Both the position numbers and the translations under genes were made by a program. 61,833 nucleotides of DNA, taken from a virus. The notes under the pieces are model-generated. The model saw only the letters and a program-made list of their open reading frames with translations, did not search any database and was not told the origin of the DNA. The stretch covers positions 1 to 61,833 of IMG/VR virus record IMGVR_UViG_3300032086_000660, one strand, 5' to 3'. Below are positions 43,546-50,746 of this stretch, in pieces (the first letter of the stretch is position 1; each line of letters opens with the position of its first letter).

Positions 43546-43565
43546 CGAAATTAAAGCACTGCCTA

Positions 43566-45695
43566 TCAGCGCCTTATCTCTTTGGTGTATCTTCTGAAAA
43601 ACTTCTTGTCGTTAAAGTTAGATTCCTTCTTCTCCACCCTTACTTTTTGAGCAGCAAGCAGTGCTAAACCAGAGCTAATGGTAAGGTCAAACTTAGTTCG
43701 GTTGTCTATTTTGTAGCCTATCCAGTCTTCAAGGGTTCTATCAAAGTACATCTTACCCATATCACCGTTTTGACTGTTTATTCCAACGTGTTCTTCCACA
43801 TAAGCTTCGATTGCGTGTGCGTGAGCTTGGATAACATCTTGCGAGTTGGACGGAATACCACGAGTTTTTACGTTTGAAGACGCATTTGGTGGTTTCAAGT
43901 GCTCTGGACGCTTCATAACGTACTCTTCGTACCCTCTTGCCTCAAAATGACGCACAATTCCGTACTTGTTGTTCTCTATAAGCAGTGGATACCCGTAGAA
44001 TACAGCTGCCATAAGCACATCTTCGTAGAATATCTTAGCCAGAGGGGGTCGTGAGGCGTATTCAGCCACAAACATATTGGCTGGAGCGGCTAAACTAAAC
44101 TTATTGTATAGGTGACAAGCTCCTTTAGAGCCTCTGTTGTCTGAGGTAGAGTCCAAATCGTAGCTATCGACACCTCCAACGCCTATATGGTCGTTCGCTG
44201 GGTGCTTTTTTCCGTACTTAATTGCGTACTTGTTTCTATCCTCTGGCTTCGGCATCCAAGCTATACGCCATCTACCCTCTTTGTTTGGACTGAATACAAC
44301 TTCCTTGTCGCTTACTCCGTCTTTCCAGCTGAAGTTGCCACGAACCACTGGGTTTGGAAACAGCTCTTGGTTGTATTCTATTTGTTCGTATATCTTTCCA
44401 ATATTAAATGTAGACCCCTCGATACTGTCTCGCATCGCTTCCTCAACTGTAAACGGGAACTGTCGTACATACTCGTTGAGTTCTCTTGCATCGTGCTTGA
44501 GTGCGTCTCTTTCGTTTTTGAGGTACGTCTTTGCACCAATGTCGACAAAATCGCCATCAATCGTTTTAACTGGTTTTTCTGGGTCTTCCACAATTGGATT
44601 ACCGTACTCGTCAAAGAAACCTTCGAGAGCTTCGTAGGCTGGTATAAATAATCTATAAAGTCCAGTCTTTGTCCTTCCGTTTGCGTTTCTGTCGTCTGGG
44701 TCTGAGTCTCGCCAGAGTTCTTTGTATTGCTTTCCACCTTTGTCCATTGGATTTACTGTAGAACCCATAAGACACTTACCAATAATCTTACGACCTACAA
44801 TTAAACAAGTTCTTTCTATTCGCCACGCCTCACGGATGTCGGTAGGCTTCTCCCACTTACCGCTCTCATCCATATACATCATATGAAGCTTCTCACCATC
44901 GTATGCGTTGTTCGTGGTGTTCTTCCAGTTGATAATGCTGTTGAGGGCTTCTCCTTTTGATGAGGTCTTATTATTCTTTGTGATACGCTTAGATGGCTCA
45001 CGGAATGCTAATTCCATACGGGGGTTTGTAGTACCATCTTGAATAGGCTTAAAGAAGAATGGGTAGCTTTTAAACATAGGAACTACCTTCTTCATAAAGA
45101 TGTTCTCTTGCGCATCCTTACCAGTCTTAGACTGAATACCCAGTAGCTTGTCTTTTACTTGCGTGCCTTCGTCCACCAGAATAGCAGCAGACATATTGGT
45201 GTATCCAGAACGTCTACACTTGGTGTACATCTGACCCATAGAGCGAGGGTCTGCCTCACAAGCTGCGAAGTGTAAGAACAGTCTTCTCTGGAACTCTAAG
45301 TAGTAGCCGTAGCCGATATCCAGCTTCGACCACTGTAGCATCATATAGTGTCTCCCCGTAATGTAGACACGCTCACCGTTATTCCAGAACCAAACACCTT
45401 CACGCCTACGCTGAAACTCCTTTTCGATATATGGAGAAAAGCGTTTTTTAAATTCGGAAGGCATCTCGTACCACTCATCCATAGAGCGAATCCTTTGCAG
45501 TTCTTCTGGCACAGAAAGTCGTCTCCACATTTGCAGATGAACATCCCTTCCATAGTTGAGGATGTCTTCGTCTCTTGGAGCTTTGGGAAGCTGAATATCA
45601 ATCCCACCGACTTCGATGACTTCACCCTCCGTATCGTTGGGACATATGTTGACAACGTAGTTATCATACCCTTCAACTTGTTTAAGACCAGCCAT
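43566..45695 (-). CDS. terL: Terminase large subunit
   Basis: A 709-aa packaging motor. A degenerate Walker A-like region (CRRSGYTNMSA) lies near residue 165, and Walker B with the catalytic Glu (MMYMDESGKW) near 275. The conserved GRKIIGKCLMGSTVNPMDKGGK coupling segment follows. The nuclease domain starts near 510 with GGVDSYD, whose Asp is a probable metal ligand. Length and motifs fit terminases of crAss-like and flavobacterial phages. It cuts concatemeric DNA and drives it through the portal encoded next door. Confidence 0.88.
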   Translation of the reverse strand: MAGLKQVEGYDNYVVNICPNDTEGEVIEVGGIDIQLPKAPRDEDILNYGRDVHLQMWRRLSVPEELQRIRSMDEWYEMPSEFKKRFSPYIEKEFQRRREGVWFWNNGERVYITGRHYMMLQWSKLDIGYGYYLEFQRRLFLHFAACEADPRSMGQMYTKCRRSGYTNMSAAILVDEGTQVKDKLLGIQSKTGKDAQENIFMKKVVPMFKSYPFFFKPIQDGTTNPRMELAFREPSKRITKNNKTSSKGEALNSIINWKNTTNNAYDGEKLHMMYMDESGKWEKPTDIREAWRIERTCLIVGRKIIGKCLMGSTVNPMDKGGKQYKELWRDSDPDDRNANGRTKTGLYRLFIPAYEALEGFFDEYGNPIVEDPEKPVKTIDGDFVDIGAKTYLKNERDALKHDARELNEYVRQFPFTVEEAMRDSIEGSTFNIGKIYEQIEYNQELFPNPVVRGNFSWKDGVSDKEVVFSPNKEGRWRIAWMPKPEDRNKYAIKYGKKHPANDHIGVGGVDSYDLDSTSDNRGSKGACHLYNKFSLAAPANMFVAEYASRPPLAKIFYEDVLMAAVFYGYPLLIENNKYGIVRHFEARGYEEYVMKRPEHLKPPNASSNVKTRGIPSNSQDVIQAHAHAIEAYVEEHVGINSQNGDMGKMYFDRTLEDWIGYKIDNRTKFDLTISSGLALLAAQKVRVEKKESNFNDKKFFRRYTKEIRR

Positions 45696-45740
45696 TTCAT
45701 CGAATTTTACTATATTTACATTAAATTAACATTCCAGCTT

Positions 45741-45878
45741 ATGAAACGTATATTGCTTTTCGCTGGGTTTCTATTACTAACCGCTTGTGTTAGTAGCGAA
45801 AGTATAGCAGTTCAGTCATCTTGCCCCCATCACGGTTGTGACCTCACCGCTATACACTCCCACGCTTACTGGTACTAA
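45741..45878 (+). CDS. Small lipoprotein, moron-like
   Basis: A 45-aa protein on the opposite strand to all nearby genes. It has a signal peptide MKRILLFAGFLLLTAC with a canonical lipobox (LTAC16), then a short mature part with Cys and His (SSCPHHGCDLTAIHSHAYWY). A weak TATATTTA element lies upstream. Isolation, reverse orientation and lipoprotein nature suggest a moron, for example a superinfection-exclusion or surface-altering factor, as small phage lipoproteins often are. The His/Cys motif could bind metal. Function is inferred. Confidence 0.6.
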   Translation: MKRILLFAGFLLLTACVSSESIAVQSSCPHHGCDLTAIHSHAYWY

Positions 45879-45902
45879 TAATCCCAGTAGATGAAGACTT
45901 GA

Positions 45903-46196
45903 CTACTTTGAGAATCGCTCTGCGAATCCCCCAGAGTAGTCTTTGTCTTCTTCAATCCCTCCAGTTTCCTTGAGTTCTTTGACCATTTGTTCCAGTCTTT
46001 GGTACTCGATAAGCAGTTCTTTTGCATCTGTTGCCGTTTGTTTGATACTTTGAAGCTCTGCCTTTCTCTGCGAACCAGACAGCTCTGAGTCTACTGGCTT
46101 GCGGATTTCATCAATCATATTATTGATTGCCACCTCCATAGAAGACAACAATCTTGTCGATGCTTCAATCGTTGTAAATTTACTCTTTCTTGGCAT
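45903..46196 (-). CDS. Small helical protein, possible terminase small subunit
   Basis: A 97-aa, mostly helical protein (STRLLSSMEVAINNMIDEIRK, then LLIEYQRLEQMVKELKE) with a conserved-looking C-terminus GGFAERFSK. It lies next upstream of the large terminase in the direction of transcription, separated only by the lipoprotein gene. A small-terminase role is suggested by place and size; no HTH was clearly seen. Confidence 0.45.
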   Translation of the reverse strand: MPRKSKFTTIEASTRLLSSMEVAINNMIDEIRKPVDSELSGSQRKAELQSIKQTATDAKELLIEYQRLEQMVKELKETGGIEEDKDYSGGFAERFSK

Positions 46197-46749
46197 ACAC
46201 TAATTCTGTTATGCGCATACGATAAACCTTCGTACCGTCTTGAAGCTCCATTTCATATTCAGAGTTCGGTCTGTAACCCACCACATCACCAGACTCCGCT
46301 CCAATCCATTCTGCATCTCGGGGTAGACTGAGTAGCTCTCCTTCCAGTTTAGGTTCTTCTTTGATGCTAAGAATAATGCCAGAATCACTTGTTTCCTCTT
46401 CTGGCTCATCTGGGGGTAGTACGAAACACCAATCCCCAAGCATATCAATATTGCCAGTTTTATCTTGGACAGCAATAGCGTGGTTTCCATATCCTCCATC
46501 TGGGTCGTAGTTTACTAAGTATAGGTCATCTCCAATGTCATACATCTGCTCCATCACAACGTGGTGGTGGAAGTACAGAGTATCTCCAACGCAGTCAAAT
46601 CCTTTTGGTGCGCCTATGATTTCTGCCGAGTTGTGACGGTGCTCAAACTCGTTAAACTTGCTAACCAGCTTTAGCTTTCCTCCGTTGAAGGATACTTCGT
46701 CTTTAAACTTGTTTGGTATTCTTACGATGAAATGATGTAACGGTCTCAT
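46180..46749 (-). CDS. Tandem GroES-like co-chaperonin
   Basis: A 189-aa protein starting at ATG 46749 (MRPLHHFIVRIPNKF); longer in-frame starts overlap the neighbouring gene. The C-terminal half is GroES-like, with CFVLPPDEPEEETSDSGIIL, ESGDVVGYRPNSEYEMELQDG and KVYRMRITELVYA. The N-terminal half repeats a degenerate version (HHFIVRIP...SAEIIGAPKGFDCVGDTLYFHHHVV). It probably caps host GroEL for capsid folding, as phage gp31 does. The two-domain form is noteworthy. It is placed among head and packaging genes. Confidence 0.68.
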   Translation of the reverse strand: MRPLHHFIVRIPNKFKDEVSFNGGKLKLVSKFNEFEHRHNSAEIIGAPKGFDCVGDTLYFHHHVVMEQMYDIGDDLYLVNYDPDGGYGNHAIAVQDKTGNIDMLGDWCFVLPPDEPEEETSDSGIILSIKEEPKLEGELLSLPRDAEWIGAESGDVVGYRPNSEYEMELQDGTKVYRMRITELVYAKKE

Positions 46750-46750
46750 A

Positions 46751-46981
46751 CTATTCAAATTTAAGGTCGTACTCCAGAATACAAGGCATATCGTCAATAG
46801 CCTTCCATAACATCGTTCCTTGCTCATTCTCAATGTAAATGAGATACCGTTTTTTACTGTACTTGTGTAAATGCGCCTCGTCTTCAACAATAGCGACTAC
46901 TTTTCCAGCTCCAGCTCGCATACCCACATAGTATGCCATAGCGTCTTTCGGGTCACGCCCGATAACAATTTTTCTAATCAT
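46751..46981 (-). CDS. Small hypothetical protein
   Basis: A 76-aa alpha/beta protein (MIRKIVIGRDPKDAMAYYVGM...YLIYIENEQGTMLWKAIDDMPCILEYDLKFE). I do not recognise the family. Its stop is one base from the co-chaperonin ATG, so the two are co-expressed. Confidence 0.58.
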   Translation of the reverse strand: MIRKIVIGRDPKDAMAYYVGMRAGAGKVVAIVEDEAHLHKYSKKRYLIYIENEQGTMLWKAIDDMPCILEYDLKFE

Positions 46982-47011
46982 TTTAATTAAAGTATGTAAA
47001 GGGTTTGGCGT

Positions 47012-47347
47012 TTAGTTTACGCTGCCGTCCCCTCTTGATAAGTTTATCCAGTAATCTATATTGGACGTGTCCTTCTCCTCTTCTTCCTTCTCCATACGGT
47101 ATGCTTCCACACAGTACGAGAGTAGGTCGTCTAACTCTTCCTCATCGTGCACAGCAAACGAAGAGAGCAAGCTCATATTAGCTCTTTCTGCTCCGTCCTC
47201 ATCTGTAAACTGGCTTTCCATATCGAGAAACCCTACGGCTAATACAGCAAGGAACTCGTTTTCAAGCTCGTACTTCTTTACTACATTGTTTATAGCGATG
47301 ATGAGGTCTTGAATTTCAAGCACACATTCCTTTTGTCTTTCAGTCAT
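47012..47347 (-). CDS. Acidic hypothetical protein
   Basis: A 111-aa acidic helical protein (IQDLIIAINNVVKKYELENEFLAV..., then EEELDDLLSYCVEAYRMEKEEEEKD). No domain was recognised. It is packed between the decoration-like and 76-aa genes in the late direction. Confidence 0.55.
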   Translation of the reverse strand: MTERQKECVLEIQDLIIAINNVVKKYELENEFLAVLAVGFLDMESQFTDEDGAERANMSLLSSFAVHDEEELDDLLSYCVEAYRMEKEEEEKDTSNIDYWINLSRGDGSVN

Positions 47348-47353
47348 ATTTAA

Positions 47354-48241
47354 TTAGTCTAATTTGGTAACAGCAAACGTGCTCGAAGTAAGCAACGATG
47401 CTCCACCAGAAGAGTTTCTTGAGATTTCGTAGTAGATATCTGTGTCATCAGCAGCGTGACGGAACAGACTAAATCCGATAGCCATATTACCAGCAGCAGC
47501 TTTGCTTCTTACAATACTCTGAATAGTAGCAGCTGAACCACCAGAAGGTTTTTCCTTTACATCAATAGTAACATCAGTGTTTGCTGTTGTTACCTCAAGC
47601 ATAAAGTTGATGTCAATGCGAATCAAACCGTTACGCTCGATAGTCATAGCTCCAGTTGTAGTAGATGAAGTTTGTAGGTGCACATTGCTGTCATCGTTTA
47701 CAAGGTGAGAGGATGTGTTACTGTTGTTGTTTACCGCAGCTTGCGTTGGTGTAGCAGCTGTAGTAGTAAGAGAGTAGGACGCACTCGGTCTCAAGATAAA
47801 CATTGGGTTACCGAATACAGATGCTGTAGAAGCAATCGTAACTGTATCTGTAGATGCGTTTGTAGTAAGAGTAATGTTACTACCAGCTGCAAGCGTCAAT
47901 GTATCTGTAGCAGAGTCGGCAACGACATTGCCTTGACCAGAAACAGCTATAGTCTTAAACGCTGCTGTTGCAGCTGTGTCAAACGCTGTTGAATCTAACT
48001 CACGAGTAACTACATTGTTAGTACCGTCTACAAGTAGAGCGGTAAGCTCAGATGCTGACGAAGTAGGTGCAGAGCCGAAGCTAAGTGCAGCTACCTCAAC
48101 CTCAGTTGTAGATAGTTTCAGTGCAGAGTCAACACCCGCACCGTCTTCTACGGTTTTCAATGTTGAGGTTACACCATTAGATTCTAATTTGAGTAGGGAC
48201 GTGTAGGTGTCCTTGACCTTATTTCCAGAAAGAGTTGCCAT
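47354..48241 (-). CDS. Fibre or capsid-decoration protein
   Basis: A 295-aa Thr/Ser/Ala-rich beta protein. The first half is repetitive (LDSTAFDTAATAAFKTIAVSG). The second half (MTIERNGLIRIDINFMLEVTT...SGGASLLTSSTFAVTKLD) suggests a jelly-roll or TNF/C1q-like trimer domain used by head fibres and receptor-binding proteins. It lies away from the main fibre cluster, beside packaging genes, which favours a head fibre. Its promoter overlaps that of the divergent wHTH gene. Confidence 0.55.
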   Translation of the reverse strand: MATLSGNKVKDTYTSLLKLESNGVTSTLKTVEDGAGVDSALKLSTTEVEVAALSFGSAPTSSASELTALLVDGTNNVVTRELDSTAFDTAATAAFKTIAVSGQGNVVADSATDTLTLAAGSNITLTTNASTDTVTIASTASVFGNPMFILRPSASYSLTTTAATPTQAAVNNNSNTSSHLVNDDSNVHLQTSSTTTGAMTIERNGLIRIDINFMLEVTTANTDVTIDVKEKPSGGSAATIQSIVRSKAAAGNMAIGFSLFRHAADDTDIYYEISRNSSGGASLLTSSTFAVTKLD

Positions 48242-48246
48242 TTGCT

Positions 48247-48271
48247 TAACTTTGTATACAATGCAAATTTA
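48247..48271. promoter_or_regulatory. Overlapping face-to-face promoters
   Basis: TAACTTTG at 48247-48254 points right toward the ATG at 48278. TAAATTTG (complement of 48264-48271) points left toward the ATG at 48241. Their transcripts would overlap by a few bases and the polymerases would compete for one site. Confidence 0.6.
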
Positions 48272-48277
48272 ATAAAA

Positions 48278-48712
48278 ATGGCGAAGCGTTCACGAAAGAG
48301 TATGTTCCGTGACTTCAAGATGAGGGATGCCAACAAACTTGGTAGCTCCTACGGAAAGTATCACAGACTGGTTATCAGAGATTTAATAGAGAGTGCAGAA
48401 CTAAAAGAGCGTGAAATAAATTTTTTGATATTTATCTACGACTACGAGTTCTTCACCTTAGACCATATGTCTGAAGCATACTTCTACAACAAGCTGAAGC
48501 TTGCGCAGAGGTTGGTATACCCGCTTGTAAACAAGGGATACCTATACAAGTATTTTGATAAGCTGTCACCCAGCACTTACGAGGAAGCTATATTTCACGA
48601 AAGCAAGATGGGATACAGAGTTAGATACGCCTTATCCCAGAAGGGTAGGCTTTTGGTGCAACGATACTATAGGAAGCTCGAAGGCAACGAACAGATTAGT
48701 GTGCCGTCTTAA
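48278..48712 (+). CDS. Winged-helix DNA-binding regulator
   Basis: A 144-aa basic protein on the + strand inside the leftward late block. The start is ATG 48278 (MAKRSRKSMFRDFKM), after the TAACTTTG promoter. REINFLIFIYDYEFFTLDHMSEAYF followed by KLAQRLVYPLVNKGYLYKY looks like helix, recognition helix and wing. RYALSQKGRLLVQRYYRKL is a MarR-like C-terminal helix. Its promoter collides with that of the 295-aa virion gene, so it may repress or time late expression. The fold is likely; the target is inference. Confidence 0.6.
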   Translation: MAKRSRKSMFRDFKMRDANKLGSSYGKYHRLVIRDLIESAELKEREINFLIFIYDYEFFTLDHMSEAYFYNKLKLAQRLVYPLVNKGYLYKYFDKLSPSTYEEAIFHESKMGYRVRYALSQKGRLLVQRYYRKLEGNEQISVPS

Positions 48713-48854
48713 CCTTGAACTCTGCTTTCAGAGATGCGTTTTCGTGTGGGACGAACTTGCCCTTGTGAGGCATTAGGTAGTAACGCCCCCTCTCGAGCAT
48801 CCAGTGATACCCAGAGGGAGCTTTTACTTTTACTTTCTTGCGAGAAGCTTTCAT
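48696..48854 (-). CDS. 52-aa basic small protein
   Basis: A short ORF (MKASRKKVKVKAPSGYHWML...HKGKFVPHENASLKAEFKVKTAH). Its ATG overlaps the stop of the 236-aa gene as TAATG. Its 3' end overlaps the convergent wHTH gene by 17 bases. The G-YHWML-x-x-GRYYLM core resembles small phage proteins of unknown function. Confidence 0.55.
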   Translation of the reverse strand: MKASRKKVKVKAPSGYHWMLERGRYYLMPHKGKFVPHENASLKAEFKVKTAH

Positions 48855-49564
48855 TACTTCTTCTTAGCTTTTGCTTTTGCCATTAGGATGAAGTCAGCTT
48901 TGCTAATCTTGCCATCCTTGTTGAAGTCAAGAGCTTTTTTCTTTCCAAGCATACCACCCTTCTTGTAGGTCTTGATTTTATCAATACCCATCTCTTTTCT
49001 TTTTTCAGCGTAGTATTTGTCAGAGATAGCCTTACGAAGCTTGCTGTCGTTACCAGCACTACCAGCAGTTGCATCAACTTTGTCCATATCAGCGCTGTTA
49101 GGGTAGTTTAACTCGCCAGTTCTTGGGTTTCTACCAACTGTTGACTCGTAGCGTCTGTCGATTTCAGCCTCGTCAGCCTTCTTCATTTTTTTAGTAGGGT
49201 CGATTTTACCACCCTTGTTATACATTTTCTTTTTCGCTTTCATAATTCCTCCGTTTGAGTATTCTTTTTTATCGTGTTTCTTTAAGTGTACATATACTGT
49301 TTGACCAGCTTCGTTCTTGGTTCTGTATACCTTTTGGTCATTGTAGTTTACCTCTGAAGCTCCCTTAGAAGCTGATATGCTTGAAGCTCTGTTGGCTTTT
49401 CTCTGTGCAACAGACGGGTCAATAGAAGCTCCTACGAATACTGTATCGCTCTGCGGATTGAAATCCGTAAATGCTGCCGCTGCCGACTGGTAGTCTGCAA
49501 AGGTTTCAGTCTTTCCGTAGTTAGGTCTTTTTATTTTACCCTTTCCTTTCTTCTTAGGTGTCAT
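48854..49564 (-). CDS. Lys-rich virion-type protein with EF-hand-like end
   Basis: A 236-aa Lys/Ala-rich protein. Repeated KKGG or NKGG turns occur (MYNKGGKIDP, YKKGGMLGKK). The C-terminus contains DFNKDGKISKADF, a good match to a calcium-binding EF-hand/dockerin loop with Asp, Asn, Asp and a late Asp. The loop suggests Ca-dependent stability, fitting a marine virion. It is in an operon with a basic 80-aa protein and a lysozyme. Function is otherwise unknown. Confidence 0.58.
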   Translation of the reverse strand: MTPKKKGKGKIKRPNYGKTETFADYQSAAAAFTDFNPQSDTVFVGASIDPSVAQRKANRASSISASKGASEVNYNDQKVYRTKNEAGQTVYVHLKKHDKKEYSNGGIMKAKKKMYNKGGKIDPTKKMKKADEAEIDRRYESTVGRNPRTGELNYPNSADMDKVDATAGSAGNDSKLRKAISDKYYAEKRKEMGIDKIKTYKKGGMLGKKKALDFNKDGKISKADFILMAKAKAKKK

Positions 49565-49803
49565 TTCTTACTTCTGTTTCGTTTAGCTGTAATGAATCTT
49601 CTTTCATCGTGGTCGTAGTCCATACCGTCACCGTTACCGTAGCGACCAGCCTTTCTACGCATCTTTACCAAGAATGCACGATACCGTCTACGAGCTTTAG
49701 ATGAATGGTACTTTGTATCGTACTTCTTCTTCTTATCACGAGCCTTCTTGTTCTTGCGGTAGTATTCCGCTGAGGACTGCTTCTTTTTCTTCTTGGCTTT
49801 CAT
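49561..49803 (-). CDS. Strongly basic small protein
   Basis: An 80-aa Lys/Arg-rich protein (SAEYYRKNKKARDKKKKYDTKYHSSKARRRYRAFL). It ends GNGDGMDYDHDERRFITAKRNRSKK, where DYDHD recalls a minimal HNH-like centre, though the full motif is absent. It is probably nucleic-acid binding. It overlaps the 236-aa gene by four bases and the lysozyme gene by one. Confidence 0.58.
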   Translation of the reverse strand: MKAKKKKKQSSAEYYRKNKKARDKKKKYDTKYHSSKARRRYRAFLVKMRRKAGRYGNGDGMDYDHDERRFITAKRNRSKK

Positions 49804-50417
49804 TACTTGCTGTATGTTTTATCGTACGCAGTCATACTCTCACGGAAGCTATCGTAGTTCGTTGTAGAACCTCCAGCGTGGTGGTAGTTGCCCCAGAATT
49901 GTTCTGTAGAAATCTTTCCATCCTTCCAAGCACCGAGATTGGCTTTAGGATGTTGTAGGTAGTTACCGATGAATAGCGTTCTCTGCTGGTCACCAGTTAG
50001 TTTAGATGCATCCAGTGATTTCTCCTTGTATGCTTCTTGCAACCACTTAGGGATTTCCATACCACTGTCCTTGAACTCTTTGTATGTTCTGTTCACTGCG
50101 GTGATACCACCAGCGGCATCTCCAGCCTCCATCATAAACAGTCCTCTGCCCACTCCTTGTGGCACGAGTTCTCCCTTATCGTTTTTGATTAACTGGATAG
50201 CATTCTCTTTCATTCTCTGCTGTGCTCCAGTTTCGTGGAATGCAATACGATTCATCAAGTCTTCGTACTGCTTAGATGTTCCTCCCTTAACGTCAAGTAG
50301 GTGTTTCATCATTGCCGAGTAACCACTCTTGGGTGGGTCTGTTGGCTTTGACTGAATCATACCCCCTTCATCGAAGAAGAGCGTGTACTTTTGTTTACCC
50401 TTGCGTTTTGCTATCAT
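49803..50417 (-). CDS. Lysozyme/lytic transglycosylase-like virion protein
   Basis: A 204-aa protein. NRIAFHETGAQQRM provides a candidate catalytic Glu, and GRGLFMMEAGDAAGG with later NYLQHPKANLGAWKDG fits the lysozyme-like fold. NYHHAGG lies near the end. It may open peptidoglycan during DNA entry or act as a second endolysin. It is the second gene of the leftward late block and is far from the lysis cassette, which favours a virion role. Activity is inferred from motifs. Confidence 0.58.
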   Translation of the reverse strand: MIAKRKGKQKYTLFFDEGGMIQSKPTDPPKSGYSAMMKHLLDVKGGTSKQYEDLMNRIAFHETGAQQRMKENAIQLIKNDKGELVPQGVGRGLFMMEAGDAAGGITAVNRTYKEFKDSGMEIPKWLQEAYKEKSLDASKLTGDQQRTLFIGNYLQHPKANLGAWKDGKISTEQFWGNYHHAGGSTTNYDSFRESMTAYDKTYSK

Positions 50418-50574
50418 CCTTTCTTCTTATGCAGTCCTTCGACTTCTCACAGATACAGAGCTCGTCCGTACCACAACCAAAGTTGTCTGGTACATTACGA
50501 CTGTAACCGATTAAGTCTAAGACTGTTACGGGAACAAAGATAATCAATATTAGGATAAAAATAGTGGTGAGCAT
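50395..50574 (-). CDS. Single-span membrane protein with Cys-rich tail
   Basis: A 59-aa protein with an N-terminal membrane helix (LTTIFILILIIFVPVTVLDLIG) and a Cys-rich tail (FGCGTDELCICEKSKDCIRRKDD). I prefer ATG 50574, which puts the helix at the N-terminus; ATG 50601 is also in frame. It is the first gene after the leftward promoter and overlaps the lysozyme gene by 23 bases. It may help hold or regulate wall enzymes; function unknown. Confidence 0.5.
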   Translation of the reverse strand: MLTTIFILILIIFVPVTVLDLIGYSRNVPDNFGCGTDELCICEKSKDCIRRKDDSKTQG

Positions 50575-50738
50575 ATTAGGTACAGTTTGGGTACAGTGCA
50601 TCGCAATACAACTCTTTGTGTGTGCGTTACAACTCTACTTTCAATGAAAAACATCTTGTGCGGGTCTAACGTTCAGACTGGTTAACCGCTTTCATTTCAC
50701 ATTCGTTCAAACGCTTAAACCCATCGTTGATTGCATAG

Positions 50739-50746
50739 CAAAGGTA
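50739..50746 (-). promoter_or_regulatory. Candidate main leftward late promoter
   Basis: TACCTTTGC on the - strand, a perfect TAnnTTTG, faces the whole leftward late block and would give a leader of about 155 bases before ATG 50574. A CAAA at 50761-50764 may be a short-spaced -33 element. Confidence 0.55.
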
